Shown: positions 8,285 through 18,052 of the stretch, in pieces
How the letters are laid out: every line of letters begins with the position of its first letter
How positions within the stretch are numbered: position 1 is the first letter of the stretch
Assembly (NCBI RefSeq): GCF_028598745.1
Contig: NZ_JAQRFK010000026.1
Location: forward strand, 1 to 43,769
Source of the DNA: Xenorhabdus sp. IM139775
GTDB lineage: Bacteria > Pseudomonadota > Gammaproteobacteria > Enterobacterales > Enterobacteriaceae
DNA length: 43,769 bases
Reading direction: 5' to 3'
Made by a program: the position numbers and the translations under genes
Notes under the pieces: generated by a model
Seen by the model: the letters and a program-made list of their open reading frames with translations, nothing else
Told to the model about the DNA's origin: nothing
Database searches by the model: none

Positions 8285-10635
8285 TAGCCCACCTTAGTTT
8301 GTAAACTGCGAACGAGTATTGCATTAGTGCGTTGTACCGACTCGCTGGTTAGTGCCGCGGCTTCACGCGGGGATTCAACACCGTTAACCGTGATATTGTA
8401 ATTTGGCGCTATCGTGGTCTGGGTATTCGCCCCGCCCGCTCCCGCCCGCAATAACTCAGGGGTATAGTCGCCAACTCTCCTGCTCATCATGCTATCAACG
8501 TTCGCCTGAGCGTTATTAACTACGCGAGAGTCTATACCGCTCACCATATTGCCGATATTCGCCATTGCGTTATCGAGTACGCGAGGGTCAAAGCTACTGT
8601 TTGTAGCTGGCGTTTTTGGCGTTTTTACCGGTTCTTTGGTTGGGTCTTGGTCACCGGTGATAGCCGCCATGACCAACCGTTTATCATAGGGTAGCGGTTT
8701 TCCGATTTCCTCTACACTCATAGCGTTCATCAGGGCGTACATTACATCGTGATTGTTTAAATCAAGACGATCATCCCGCCTGACGCCTAACCGTTGTGCA
8801 ACCCTATTGATGTAATCCTCTGTACGGTTTTTATCTTTTCCGCCCGGTGGCGCCCATTTCTCTATTATGGTTTCAACAGATTGGCGATTAACGTTATCTG
8901 TCAGGCCGTTGAAATAGCGCCGCAATTGCCACGCGGTGCGCTCCAGCCCCTCATATGCTGTGGCGAACTGAGCAAAACGTTGCTCAGGGTGGTTTTCTAC
9001 CGTTGCACCTCTTTGTTTGGCGAATTCCATATTCAGGGGGTTATTATTGCGTTCCCCGCGTGTATTCCCTTTGGCGTTATTCGGAGAATATTTCTCATCC
9101 AGAATCTTATTCGCCTCATCAAACGTTAGCTCATGGCGTTGAATTTTTCGCTGTAATTCGCTAACAAAGGGATCGCCCGTCGGTATGTCCACCGTAGTTT
9201 CGTTCAGGTGATACCCGTTATTCTGGCTCGCCCATTTATTTTCTATGCCCAATGCCTGACCCGCATTACCGGCTAAACGTTGAAGATCTCGTTTATTGGA
9301 ATTCCACGACGCCTGAGCACTGGCGGCTATATTGTCCCAATCAGAGACTAAATATCCCCCATATGCCAACCATCCCGCCCGGCGTAACAACTTAGTCAAA
9401 CCGCCTTTGCTCACTTCTTTAGACAGTTTCCCCAGTGTTCCTAACACACTGGTCAACCATTTACCCGCAAAAAATATCGCAAAGCCCCAAAAAACATTTT
9501 CCCAACCGCCAAGCGCATCCTTGATATCTAGCATTCCGTCTTTCAGTTGCTTGATGTTTTCACCGACTTTTTCTAAGGTACCTTCCCATTGGCCCCAGTC
9601 AATCAGAGATTTCCCGCCCTCTTTCCATGTCATATAGTCATCATAAAGTAAGAAGAGCGCGGCCATTAACGCCGTAATAATGCCTATAGGGGATGCTAAG
9701 AATTTCGTATTCAACGCCGACCACGCAGCGGCGACCAGCCCGAATGTCTTAATCAGACCTTTGCTACCTTCGTCTAGTTGCTTCCACCAGCCAATTAAAT
9801 CCTGAATGCCCTTGGCTCCGCGAAAGACCATCTGCCCTAGTATTTCGGACATGGCGAGAATCGCATCCACCACGGACAAGATAAATTTTTCAATGGTCGG
9901 CCAGTGTTTCAGTATCAGGTTGGTGAATTTCTCTATGCTGGGAGTCAAAGTACGGGCAAGTTCGCCACCGATCTTGTCCTTCGCCGTACCCATGACCGTC
10001 TTCAATTTATAGAGTTCAGTCATAAAGGTGTTGGCGTGTTTGGTGGCTGCCGTGGGGTTATACCCCATTGTGCGCATTATCTTCTGATAATCAGCGGTAT
10101 ATGCGCCAACACCCCGGCGCATCGCCATCAGGGTGTTTTCATCAATGCCAAGGATGCTCGCATACTGGTTTGCCCGGTACGTTGGCAGTGCCGACAGCCG
10201 TTCGCCCACCAGCGCGACCAACGAGGCGGTATCGCGTAAATTGCCGTTGGCATCACGGGTCTGAATACCCATGTTACGGAGGAACCCCTCGCCACCGGGA
10301 TTGTTGCGCAGGAATTTGGCGACGTTCTCCAGCGATGAATTCAGCCCCTCGACAGTGCCGCCCGCCTGACTGACTGCGTAACCCAATGATTTGATCTGTT
10401 CAGCGGCTCCGCCTGTGCGTTGTGCCTGCCAGTAGAGTTTATCCAAGCCATTGGCGGCCACGACTGCGAAACCCACCACCGAAGCGGCGGCGCTCTCGAC
10501 TACTGCGCCCAGTTTAAGAACATTCGCGGTGACGCCTGCCACTACCGCGCTAAATTTTTTCTGCCCCGCGTCGTCCAGCTCAAAACCCAGCGAGATTAAA
10601 AAATCCCGGATTGTCTCTGCGTTAGTGTTGCTCAT
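8284..10635 (-). CDS. tape measure protein with lysozyme-like domain
   Basis: 783 residues. The N-terminal part is helical with several hydrophobic stretches (ANVLKLGAVVESAAASVVGF; membrane-like segments around 310-340). Residues about 530-680 begin RGERNNNPLNMEFAKQ and continue with RFAQFATAYEGLERTAWQL, resembling virion-associated muralytic domains. The protein therefore sets tail length and probably opens peptidoglycan during entry. The start codon overlaps the end of the frameshifted chaperone reading by 14 bases. The protein is fairly short for a tape measure, predicting a short-to-medium tail. Confidence 0.85.
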   Translation of the reverse strand: MSNTNAETIRDFLISLGFELDDAGQKKFSAVVAGVTANVLKLGAVVESAAASVVGFAVVAANGLDKLYWQAQRTGGAAEQIKSLGYAVSQAGGTVEGLNSSLENVAKFLRNNPGGEGFLRNMGIQTRDANGNLRDTASLVALVGERLSALPTYRANQYASILGIDENTLMAMRRGVGAYTADYQKIMRTMGYNPTAATKHANTFMTELYKLKTVMGTAKDKIGGELARTLTPSIEKFTNLILKHWPTIEKFILSVVDAILAMSEILGQMVFRGAKGIQDLIGWWKQLDEGSKGLIKTFGLVAAAWSALNTKFLASPIGIITALMAALFLLYDDYMTWKEGGKSLIDWGQWEGTLEKVGENIKQLKDGMLDIKDALGGWENVFWGFAIFFAGKWLTSVLGTLGKLSKEVSKGGLTKLLRRAGWLAYGGYLVSDWDNIAASAQASWNSNKRDLQRLAGNAGQALGIENKWASQNNGYHLNETTVDIPTGDPFVSELQRKIQRHELTFDEANKILDEKYSPNNAKGNTRGERNNNPLNMEFAKQRGATVENHPEQRFAQFATAYEGLERTAWQLRRYFNGLTDNVNRQSVETIIEKWAPPGGKDKNRTEDYINRVAQRLGVRRDDRLDLNNHDVMYALMNAMSVEEIGKPLPYDKRLVMAAITGDQDPTKEPVKTPKTPATNSSFDPRVLDNAMANIGNMVSGIDSRVVNNAQANVDSMMSRRVGDYTPELLRAGAGGANTQTTIAPNYNITVNGVESPREAAALTSESVQRTNAILVRSLQTKVG

Positions 10636-11250
10636 TGTGCCACCGTGCTATTAGCGCTTCGTTTTCGGCCTGTACGTCCAGCGCATCATTCATCAGGGCG
10701 ATACCGGCCAGATCGATAACGCCATTTTCTAATGACTCGAATGTGCACATGCCCGCAAGAACAGGGCGCATAACGTAATCACGCCCGTTAGGGAGGGTTT
10801 CCAGAGTTAAACTGAGCTGGCCGGGGATAGCTCGCCGCTCTCTGGCAGTGCGGGAAAAAAATTAAGCAGCGCGTCTTTAATGACCTGTCCAACGATTTTC
10901 AGTAAATCCAACCCGTTGATATCGTCAAACATCAGTTGCTGGCTGGTGTAAATACCGCTCCAAGAGCCACCGGATTCACGGCTGACCACAGACAGGCAAA
11001 TATCATTGATTTCATATCGATTTTCTTTCCCCAGCGAACGAATGGCGTCTGCCAGTGGTGCCAGAAAATCCACCATATTTTCTCGTGCGAACGCTGGTCG
11101 ACCGTCCATACCCACAACGGAGGGCGTCAAACTGTCCCAAATTGGTTTAAGTGCCGGAATAACCGGTACAAGCGCGACAGCCAGATCCTGTTGCTGAAAT
11201 GCGTTCATTTTTCCCGCGCGATATTTTTTACCATTGATTTCGAATTCCAT
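10622..11250 (-). CDS. tail chaperone extended product by -1 frameshift (GT-type)
   Basis: The -1 frame is open from a TAA just before the slip site down to TAA at 10624-10622. Slipping at T TTT TTT (10861-10855) would give a 209-residue fusion: 132 residues in frame 0, then 77 in the -1 frame. The extension includes LSLTLETLPNGRDYVMRPVL and ends IARWHNEQH. Its MRPVLAGMCTFESL region resembles a small phage family (DUF6889-like) placed between chaperone and tape measure, so separate translation from the internal ATG (about 49 residues) is an alternative. This matches lambda G/GT logic. Confidence 0.7.
10807..11250 (-). CDS. tail assembly chaperone (G-type, frame 0 product)
   Basis: 147 residues between tube and tape-measure genes, the standard place for the tail assembly chaperone that coats the tape measure before tube polymerisation. 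Begins MEFEINGKKYRAGKMNAFQQQ; the family is known in DUF3277/DUF3383 phages. The last residues (LPESGELSPASSV) follow the slippery heptamer and are replaced in the frameshifted product. RBS GGGGG precedes the ATG. Confidence 0.78.
   Translation of the reverse strand: MEFEINGKKYRAGKMNAFQQQDLAVALVPVIPALKPIWDSLTPSVVGMDGRPAFARENMVDFLAPLADAIRSLGKENRYEINDICLSVVSRESGGSWSGIYTSQQLMFDDINGLDLLKIVGQVIKDALLNFFPALPESGELSPASSV
10855..10861 (-). promoter_or_regulatory. predicted -1 ribosomal frameshift heptamer T TTT TTT
   Basis: Minus-strand T TTT TTT in register with frame 0 codons AAT TTT TTT CCC. The -1 frame is blocked just upstream by TAA and open for 77 codons downstream, which is the expected geometry. 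Confidence 0.7.
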
Positions 11251-11261
11251 GTTATCCCCCG

Positions 11262-11702
11262 TTAGAATGTGCCTAATACTGTGTCGATTTTGCCGCAGTC
11301 AAATACCCAGCTCACTGTATTGCCGGTTTTGGCGTTGGATATGTCCGGTATTTTCTGGAACGCAACCGAACGCGCCGCGATGGTATCCCCGCTCGCCGTG
11401 TTGCGGATCAGGATGAAATTGTTTCCCCATGTTGATGAAGAAAATTGCTGAGCGTTGTACATCAGCATCAACTTGGCGTTAGCGGGGGAGGTTTTCAGTA
11501 GTACAACTGTGATAGTGCCGTTTTTGCCTGCGCTCAGTGAGTGCATCACCTCACCATCCGCGCCAACGGTCATAGTGTTTTTAGCGTCGGACATTGCAAC
11601 GGTCAGCCCCTCCTCAGAGGTCGCCGCGCCATTAGCTAAATTCACATGTCCGCCTACCCCTGTTATCGTGGCGGATACGTCCTGAAATGAATAGGTAGCC
11701 AT
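11262..11702 (-). CDS. tail tube protein (DUF3277)
   Basis: 146 residues beginning MATYSFQDVSATITGVGGHV, typical of DUF3277 proteins encoded right after DUF3383 sheath genes. This protein polymerises into the inner tail tube. RBS AGGTG lies close to the ATG; five bases separate it from the sheath gene. Confidence 0.88.
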   Translation of the reverse strand: MATYSFQDVSATITGVGGHVNLANGAATSEEGLTVAMSDAKNTMTVGADGEVMHSLSAGKNGTITVVLLKTSPANAKLMLMYNAQQFSSSTWGNNFILIRNTASGDTIAARSVAFQKIPDISNAKTGNTVSWVFDCGKIDTVLGTF

Positions 11703-11706
11703 TTAA

Positions 11707-13173
11707 TCACCTGTTTACATTGATAATGACGTCTGCGAAATGCACCGCACCCGCGAGTTTAATCGCGCATTGGGTCAGCGGCGCTTTGCGTTTTTCGCGT
11801 TCAGCCTGCACCTGTTCGGCGATGGGTGCCGCGTAGACGTAGTACCCCTTGGTCAGCATATCACCCCTGTTCAGTGCTCCGAACGAGTCCCCTCCCCAAA
11901 CGCCCGGCGCGACCAACCCGTTGTTGACACCCTGAGACAGTGACTGCTCGACGTTGGCCAACAACTGCGTCACGCCCTCATCGGTCTGGGGAATTTTGGT
12001 TGTACTGGTGTACATCAGGTTATAGAGGTTAGTCTGGACGTAGTTCTGCAACCAATCCAGCCCATGGCGTTCGTCAATAAACGTACCATTCGCCATGACT
12101 CCCTCCTGGATAATGGCGGTGTCATTGTTGTAATGTACAAAGACGTTGCCATTTTTGGCGCTCAACGCGCGGGCTTGGGTTGCCGTCAGTAACTCAGCAC
12201 TAATAGCCGGTTCCTGTTTGAATTTCAGGGTGATTGTGGTTCGGTTGCCCTGAAAATTCACGGTAAACATCCGGCCAAATAGTGATGCCACCGCATAGGG
12301 TTGGGCGGAGTATTGCCAGAGCGTGCGGCCGAGGAACGCCCCTTTTAGCTGTGAACCAATATCCGTATCTACATCAAGGTCTAGTACGCCCGTTTTGGTG
12401 ACCGTGTGGCCGTAAATACGAGACACTGACGCCGATTCGATATAACGAGCGACACTCAGTACGTCATTGTCTGACAGGGTGTTATCGGCAATAACCAGCC
12501 CGTACCATGCTCCTGATACTGATCCTAATGTCGCCACTGCCTCAGCGATAGTTTCAGGTGCCGTAGGGTCGATGACCGTCGCGCCTGACGTCGCGTCCAG
12601 TTTCAGTATGTCCCCGATATAATTGCCGCTGGCGGCACGTGTGACATACCCCAATTTTCCTGATGTTTGTAGTGAGACAGCAAAACGGGACGAAATGCTG
12701 TCCCAGCGTACCGAGGCGTTTTTCAGTTTTTCAGCCAACCGCTCAGCGACACCGTTCAGGTTAGTCTCACGGCTAAGATCAATACCGGTGATGGCCGTCT
12801 CTTTACCTTCAATGACCCATTTGAACGAGCCGTCGCTAACCGCTGTAAATCGGTTCATGACCTGTTCAGGTTTGGTTAGTACCGCACCGCGCAGTGCTGC
12901 CGGCGTTTGCTCTTTTGCCCACCGCCCGATATACAAGTCAACCGGTTGGGGTGACTGTGAGTAGTACAATGCCGCTGCCTGATACTCTGGCGTATCCATG
13001 CCAAAATCGGCGCCAACACCCTCGATATCAGTGTAGTAGCGCAGCCGTTCGTGCGTATTGATCACGTTACTGGCACCGACTATCAGTAACGAACCAAAAT
13101 TTCTGGACGATGCCGCACGCGGCGCCATGTTAATTTTGACGTTAACGATGCTAGAAATAGGTAAACCCTGCAT
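11707..13173 (-). CDS. tail sheath protein (DUF3383)
   Basis: 488 residues, the size of DUF3383 proteins. It opens with [20 protein letters not shown] and has the [20 protein letters not shown] region and a C-terminal [11 protein letters not shown]-like end ([20 protein letters not shown]). This is the contractile sheath and the clearest evidence that the phage is a myovirus. The tube gene follows at once. RBS GGAG precedes the ATG. Confidence 0.9.
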   Translation of the reverse strand: MQGLPISSIVNVKINMAPRAASSRNFGSLLIVGASNVINTHERLRYYTDIEGVGADFGMDTPEYQAAALYYSQSPQPVDLYIGRWAKEQTPAALRGAVLTKPEQVMNRFTAVSDGSFKWVIEGKETAITGIDLSRETNLNGVAERLAEKLKNASVRWDSISSRFAVSLQTSGKLGYVTRAASGNYIGDILKLDATSGATVIDPTAPETIAEAVATLGSVSGAWYGLVIADNTLSDNDVLSVARYIESASVSRIYGHTVTKTGVLDLDVDTDIGSQLKGAFLGRTLWQYSAQPYAVASLFGRMFTVNFQGNRTTITLKFKQEPAISAELLTATQARALSAKNGNVFVHYNNDTAIIQEGVMANGTFIDERHGLDWLQNYVQTNLYNLMYTSTTKIPQTDEGVTQLLANVEQSLSQGVNNGLVAPGVWGGDSFGALNRGDMLTKGYYVYAAPIAEQVQAEREKRKAPLTQCAIKLAGAVHFADVIINVNR

Positions 13174-13178
13174 AGGGA

Positions 13179-13718
13179 TTAATCTCCAAAAAATTTAATG
13201 GGTGCGTCCGTCAATGGTTTGATACCGTACTGGCGCACCGTTTTTCGCCGCAATGTGATCGTGATGTCATAGCGGCGTACCCATTGGTTATTGATGAGTT
13301 CAGGGAACGATGTGATCCGGGAGTGTTTGACAACTGACAACCCCAACTGGTTGAGTTCGGCGTTGTTCTGGCTGAGACTCACCCCATCCCGAAAACGTGA
13401 GGCATACCACTGACTACGCGGCCCGTAGAACGAAGCCGAGCACTCGAACACTTCGTGTCGCCAGAGTTCGCCTGACTGATCGGTTTGGTTGGCATAGGCC
13501 GGGTTATCGTCCGCTGGGATTTCCACCACGCCAAAACCGCACCAGTCGGCATCCGCCGGAGGCTGTGCTGCCTGTACAGGCGTCCAGCGCGGGCGCACCA
13601 TGCCTTTAGGTAACCCTGATACGCCCCGCAGCCATTGACTGAGTAATCGTTCTAATGCCTCATCGTATACTGGTTCGCTATCAGGTGTTAACCATCCCGC
13701 GCGCTCCGAAGTGTTCAT
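13179..13718 (-). CDS. neck terminator protein (gp12-like)
   Basis: 179 residues with [20 protein letters not shown] and a central [15 protein letters not shown] block, as in neck-terminator proteins encoded just before DUF3383 sheaths. It probably caps the tail and joins it to the head. It overlaps the preceding connector gene by four bases. Confidence 0.72.
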   Translation of the reverse strand: MNTSERAGWLTPDSEPVYDEALERLLSQWLRGVSGLPKGMVRPRWTPVQAAQPPADADWCGFGVVEIPADDNPAYANQTDQSGELWRHEVFECSASFYGPRSQWYASRFRDGVSLSQNNAELNQLGLSVVKHSRITSFPELINNQWVRRYDITITLRRKTVRQYGIKPLTDAPIKFFGD

Positions 13719-14095
13719 GGAGAACCCCCGTCAAATGGCAACAGTTCACAGTGTGCCTGAACAAAACCCGCCCCATACGCTGTGTACGGGTCAACGGATT
13801 TAACCAGATAGTCACGGTTTTGATAGGTGACGATATCCCCGATTTTGCCAGTCGCTCCCGCTATCAGTCGCTCAGTGGTGATAATCAAAATATTGCCGGT
13901 GACCGTCTGCCCTGACAGTCGGATTTGGGCCTCAACTGAGCGGTCTACTGTCACTACCCCCGAAAACCGGGTGACAGGGTCCTGCGTAGTTGGGAATCCG
14001 TCATCATCAATCACCGTCTGTCGGCGTCTGTAGGCCAGTGATGGATCGCAAAAATCAGGGTCGAACAACACATCAGTGACGTCTAATAATGGCAT
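13715..14095 (-). CDS. head-tail connector protein, family not certain
   Basis: About 126 residues from the start chosen at 14095 (MPLLDVTDVLFDPDF), which has GGAG close upstream and lies one base after the previous stop. The longer reading from 14125 would sit inside the previous gene. Beta-rich, with VTRFSGVVTVDRSVEAQIRL in the centre. Its place in the connector cluster indicates a head-tail joining role. No catalytic motif. Confidence 0.7.
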   Translation of the reverse strand: MPLLDVTDVLFDPDFCDPSLAYRRRQTVIDDDGFPTTQDPVTRFSGVVTVDRSVEAQIRLSGQTVTGNILIITTERLIAGATGKIGDIVTYQNRDYLVKSVDPYTAYGAGFVQAHCELLPFDGGSP

Positions 14096-14096
14096 G

Positions 14097-14642
14097 TTAT
14101 TTCTCCGATTTATCCCGAACAACATACGTGATAGAACGACGATAACTACCGGTATCTATCAGCGGGCGGACATTATCATTGCTCGATGAGTTACCCGCGA
14201 GTCGGCTAGCCAACTCAATTTTCGCGCCTTTACGCCCTCGTCTGGCACGGGCGGTAACAGTCGGATCGGCCAGCGGTTCAAAATCATGGGTAGTCATGTA
14301 GCGCTGGACACCCTGAACCGCGAACATACCGGCTTTATTCAGCGCTTTTTCGGCTTTGTCCTGTTTACCGTCTAATACCGCCTCCGCCGCGATTTTCAAT
14401 TGCTCAGTGGTTTTATCCTCCACCGAGCGAATACCGGGGCGAAGATGGGGACGCGCCGGGATATTTTGGGCGGGTGAGCCAAATTCATTGATATAACCGA
14501 TGCCGGCATTACCGAACTGCACGTCGTCCCGGTTGCTATTCTCAGCGGGAACGCCTACTAGCACATCCCGATTGCCAATGGTTTTTAGCGCATCCAAAAT
14601 GGCGGTAGCTTTGTCAACACGGATTTTTAAACCGCTTTTCAT
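14097..14642 (-). CDS. tail completion / virion morphogenesis protein (HK97 gp10-like)
   Basis: 181 residues. The pattern [15 protein letters not shown], then [20 protein letters not shown], is the recognisable IPARPF-type signature of gp10/virion-morphogenesis proteins. The C-terminus [16 protein letters not shown] completes the family pattern. It acts in head-tail joining or tail completion. It overlaps the DUF4054 gene as ATGA. Confidence 0.78.
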   Translation of the reverse strand: MKSGLKIRVDKATAILDALKTIGNRDVLVGVPAENSNRDDVQFGNAGIGYINEFGSPAQNIPARPHLRPGIRSVEDKTTEQLKIAAEAVLDGKQDKAEKALNKAGMFAVQGVQRYMTTHDFEPLADPTVTARARRGRKGAKIELASRLAGNSSSNDNVRPLIDTGSYRRSITYVVRDKSEK

Positions 14643-15049
14643 AGCTGGATACCCCCGGCACCGAATGTTAACGACAGTTCGTAGAACTCTGAGCCGTAGC
14701 GGGTGTTATTCCAAAATCCGGCGTTCGGGTTCAGGGTTGTGCCTGTGTCATAACTGACGCTCACCTTATCCACCGATTTGGACGACACCACACCACTATT
14801 GGCTCCGCCCGTGCCTCCGCCCGCCATTGACCGACTGTCCGCTGCCCACAGTGCCATGTAATGAGCTACCATCAGCTCTACCAGATAAACAAACATGTCC
14901 CCCAGCCGGCCTTCATCCAACTGTTTATCCGCCAGATTTAACCGGAACTGGATTTGTGCGTCGGGGAATTTTTGAATATCGGAGAACTGAGAAAAATCGG
15001 CGCGAAACTGTGCTACGGAGGGGAGTTGCCTATTTTTTGTTGCCCCCAT
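14639..15049 (-). CDS. DUF4054 head-tail adaptor protein
   Basis: About 136 residues from ATG at 15049 (MGATKNRQL); an ATG at 15061 is possible. The [20 protein letters not shown] start, the [14 protein letters not shown] helix and the [13 protein letters not shown] ending are characteristic of DUF4054 adaptor proteins. It overlaps the STY1053-like gene upstream. Confidence 0.8.
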   Translation of the reverse strand: MGATKNRQLPSVAQFRADFSQFSDIQKFPDAQIQFRLNLADKQLDEGRLGDMFVYLVELMVAHYMALWAADSRSMAGGGTGGANSGVVSSKSVDKVSVSYDTGTTLNPNAGFWNNTRYGSEFYELSLTFGAGGIQL

Positions 15050-15383
15050 TTTTACCCCCATTAGGCGCGGATTGCGAATCGCCCAGCATCAACTCAGCAA
15101 TTCGGGTATCGCGCTCCTCCAATTGCTGAGTTAAAACAGCAACCTGTTTGTCGCGTTCCGTCAATTGGTTGGTCAGGTCGTCAATTGCGGATCGGAGTGC
15201 GGTCAGTTCGGCGTCATAATCTGCTGGTACAGACTCATCCACCGTGTCAATGGTCTCCGCATGAGCCTGTACGAACCAATGTTGAGCGATCGCCGATGAA
15301 ACATCATGAACACCGACAGTAAAATTTTCCGATTCGCCGTTATCGTGAGTGAATCGAAATTCGGTATGTACCCGTATTTTCAT
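15030..15383 (-). CDS. STY1053-family phage protein
   Basis: 117 residues. The N-terminal half, with [19 protein letters not shown] and AHAE, resembles the small STY1053 phage-associated family that follows DUF2184 capsids. The C-terminal half (about 55-100) is a heptad-patterned coiled coil ([20 protein letters not shown]). The tail is Gly/Asn/Lys rich. Virion role unknown; possibly assembly. Confidence 0.7.
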   Translation of the reverse strand: MKIRVHTEFRFTHDNGESENFTVGVHDVSSAIAQHWFVQAHAETIDTVDESVPADYDAELTALRSAIDDLTNQLTERDKQVAVLTQQLEERDTRIAELMLGDSQSAPNGGKNGGNKK

Positions 15384-16322
15384 TTAGATACCGTCCATAT
15401 AGTTCAGTGTTTCTCGGTAGACCAGCTCAACCGCGCCTAATTTGCCGTAGTACGTCACCATCTGGTACAGGCTGCGATATTGGATCGGGATGCTCTGCAA
15501 CGGCACCATCGGGAACCGGACGAATTTTTTGTCATTGGTGTACGCTATCGCGCGGTCTTTACCTGCCACACCCGCGCCCTTCGCCCATTTCACTGCGCGG
15601 ATATCCAACGGAATGCCATTCTGGTGATATGCGATAGTGTTGGTTTTCAGGTACGTTAACAGGGATTGGTTACCCGCCGAAGAGACGATAATGGACGACA
15701 ACAACGCAAATTGCTCAGGCGGAATCAACAAATCGGTCGGCACCATCGTGTAACCGGAGCGCGCCCACGCGTCGCTCAATATCTGGTTAATGCTCTCTCT
15801 GATTTCGTCGGGTGTGGACTGCGCCCATGGTTTACGCGCATTACCTAGACCCGCGCGTTTTTGGTTCAATAGCCCCTGTAACCCCAGTCCCTCGTCGCCC
15901 ATGTACACCTGTTCGTCGATGTCCATGTTCCATTTCAGCATCATGCCGTCATGTTTTTGGGAGTCGATGGGACGTCCGACCTGTTGCGCGGCATTCAGCT
16001 CTATGACTGTCCAGCCCAGTTCCATACCCCACAGCGTTAACGGATGCCCCTCACGTTCAATGTTCACGCTGACACCCGCCAATGCCGTAGCGTTTCCGCT
16101 GATCCAGTTTTTACCGTTCGGGTTGGCAGAACCCGCAGCCGCAAATTGCGTGTTTGTCCATGTCGCCATTTCGTCTGCTATGGTCACGTCCTCGCGCAAC
16201 TGCGTATCACGGCTCCACGTATATTGCGCCAATGGCAGATTGATAGTCTGGTCTAAACGCTCCAGTTCCCCTATCAAAAATGTACCGCCGTTATCAATGG
16301 TGCGTTGGTCAAATGTAGGCAT
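15384..16322 (-). CDS. major capsid protein (DUF2184)
   Basis: 312 residues of the DUF2184 family, HK97-fold capsid proteins. Seen are YTWSRDTQLREDVTIADEMA, GMELGWTVIELNAAQQVGRP and DIDEQVYMGDEGLGLQGLLN, then the C-terminal MVPLQSIPIQYRSLYQMVTYYGKLGAVELVY region (by position, 272-302). It follows the cement gene and precedes the connector genes. Expressed with RBS GGGAAT. Confidence 0.88.
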   Translation of the reverse strand: MPTFDQRTIDNGGTFLIGELERLDQTINLPLAQYTWSRDTQLREDVTIADEMATWTNTQFAAAGSANPNGKNWISGNATALAGVSVNIEREGHPLTLWGMELGWTVIELNAAQQVGRPIDSQKHDGMMLKWNMDIDEQVYMGDEGLGLQGLLNQKRAGLGNARKPWAQSTPDEIRESINQILSDAWARSGYTMVPTDLLIPPEQFALLSSIIVSSAGNQSLLTYLKTNTIAYHQNGIPLDIRAVKWAKGAGVAGKDRAIAYTNDKKFVRFPMVPLQSIPIQYRSLYQMVTYYGKLGAVELVYRETLNYMDGI

Positions 16323-16336
16323 TTATTCTATTCCCA

Positions 16337-16831
16337 TTAAATTTTGTACGAAATTTCAACATTGCCGTCAGCGTCGCCCGCGCCGGTAAACTGCGCATTA
16401 GGTAGTGCCGCCGTTTCACCGTTTATTGCTACGTTCAGGAAACTGCCTAATGGGCTGTTTTCGTTTGGTTTTCCAACTCGAACGTAGACCGGCGCGCCTT
16501 TTTTGATGCCGGATGCGTTGCCATCTAATCGCACGGTCATGTACCCGCGTTTCAGGTTATCGCCCGTGTAGTTGTTGTCGGTGCCAATAATATAAGCCCT
16601 GTCCGGCATACTAGTGGTAGGATATGGGCGGACATAAATCCCCTGAATCTGGTCTGCCGTATCGCCCTCCACCAATGGCACGAAATAGCCACCGTCGTCA
16701 TATCTACCTGCTAACCCATATGCAGGGAACAGGTTCGCCGATTTCAGTAATACAGGCTCGACGGTCGTATCCTGTAGGCGTGAGATAGTCCCCGCAATGC
16801 CCACCGGCATACGTTTTAAATAAACGGTCAT
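16337..16831 (-). CDS. capsid cement/decoration protein
   Basis: 164 residues, beta-rich. It begins MTVYLKRMPVGIAGTISRL, with later YGLAGRYDDGGYFVPLVEGD and GAPVYVRVG blocks. This fits the structural cement proteins encoded beside DUF2184 capsids, which stabilise the shell. Confidence 0.75.
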   Translation of the reverse strand: MTVYLKRMPVGIAGTISRLQDTTVEPVLLKSANLFPAYGLAGRYDDGGYFVPLVEGDTADQIQGIYVRPYPTTSMPDRAYIIGTDNNYTGDNLKRGYMTVRLDGNASGIKKGAPVYVRVGKPNENSPLGSFLNVAINGETAALPNAQFTGAGDADGNVEISYKI

Positions 16832-16835
16832 AATG

Positions 16836-18050
16836 TTATTTACTCCTGTTTGCCCAAAATTCGGCGTTAGCTTTGTTTAGGTCGGCAATACTATTACCTG
16901 AGAATTTGTTACGAGCTGAATCGCCCGTGACTTGGGTATTGCGATTTTTCGCCAGCTCAGCCACCGCATTAAATGCCATATCAACGGTATGCTTAGGCAG
17001 TTTTTTGATTTCCGCATCCCCCACAATGGTGCGTACCATTGCCTGATCTGCACTGACCAACACCTGACGTTTGAATGTGGTCAATTTAGACGGGGTAGAC
17101 AGGTCAATTCCTGGTACAATCAGCTCCGCTTTATATGCTGAGTCTCCAGTAATTTTTTCTTCTCTCTCCTCTTTTTCGCCATCATCTCCTGTCTGCTCCA
17201 GCTCTTTGGGATCAGTTTCGCCACCGTTATCACCCGTCTTACCTTCCAGAGCGTCCAGCCGAGCGAGCAGCGCCTTAGCCCATTCAGGGATCTGCTCATC
17301 GCCAGTTTTCATCTCTGGGTCTTCTTTAGGAAGAGGTTGCTGGGGGCTAATGTTAATGTTGATGGCTTTAGGCACCTCGCCCGTGCCCTCGTCCCCTGTG
17401 ATGGACTCAGGCGCATTGTTTAGCGCCTCTTCCATCGCCGCAGAATCGTTGGTTTTAATCGCCTGCCTCAGACGTTTGAACCATGTTTGAGTTTTAGTAG
17501 ACATGCTATCTCCAATTGAACAACGTGAACCGGCGCGGGCGTCTTGAACCAGCGCCACATGATTACCCGTAATTTGATATTGTTCGGCTCTACCGTTGGC
17601 CGTCTGTCGGTACTCCGCATCGTAACCGCAAGATACCTCGTCGAAGCCCCCATCTATTGCTGCTATCGCATCGGTATCTTTGATAATAAGGTCGGCTAAC
17701 ATCAGGTCGGATTGTTCTCCCTCTCCACGCCGAACGTTTTGAACATGCCCGTGGGCCAAATCCCGCCAGTTATCCGGGTCAACAAAAATGATGTTGCCCT
17801 CGGTATCCTCGGGATGTTGTATTGTGATGGTCATCCCCTCGAATGACGCTAGCGTAGCCTCGCTGAACACCTCTTCGGGGGAGCGTTCAACCACGATCTC
17901 GCCATCATCATCTGGCTCAAGGGTTGGCAGCTCAAAATCGGCATAAAGCTGATTACCCGTTCTGGCTATGGGTACGTCTTTACACAATAGGGAGCCGTCG
18001 GCCAGTTGGTAACGAGTGTTACCCAACCGAGTAGTAAAGAAATATTTCAT
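16836..18050 (-). CDS. DUF2213 protein, candidate capsid maturation protease with scaffold
   Basis: 404 residues. The N-terminal domain (to about 180) has TIQHPEDTEGNI, DEVSCGYDAEYR and QITGNHVALVQDARAG, a His/Ser arrangement reminiscent of prohead proteases. The C-terminal half is acidic, Thr-Gly-Asp rich and partly coiled, as expected for a scaffold. A protease-scaffold role is my inference from this layout and from the position between portal and capsid; the family name itself is only DUF2213. Confidence 0.75.
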   Translation of the reverse strand: MKYFFTTRLGNTRYQLADGSLLCKDVPIARTGNQLYADFELPTLEPDDDGEIVVERSPEEVFSEATLASFEGMTITIQHPEDTEGNIIFVDPDNWRDLAHGHVQNVRRGEGEQSDLMLADLIIKDTDAIAAIDGGFDEVSCGYDAEYRQTANGRAEQYQITGNHVALVQDARAGSRCSIGDSMSTKTQTWFKRLRQAIKTNDSAAMEEALNNAPESITGDEGTGEVPKAININISPQQPLPKEDPEMKTGDEQIPEWAKALLARLDALEGKTGDNGGETDPKELEQTGDDGEKEEREEKITGDSAYKAELIVPGIDLSTPSKLTTFKRQVLVSADQAMVRTIVGDAEIKKLPKHTVDMAFNAVAELAKNRNTQVTGDSARNKFSGNSIADLNKANAEFWANRSK

Positions 18051-18052
18051 GA

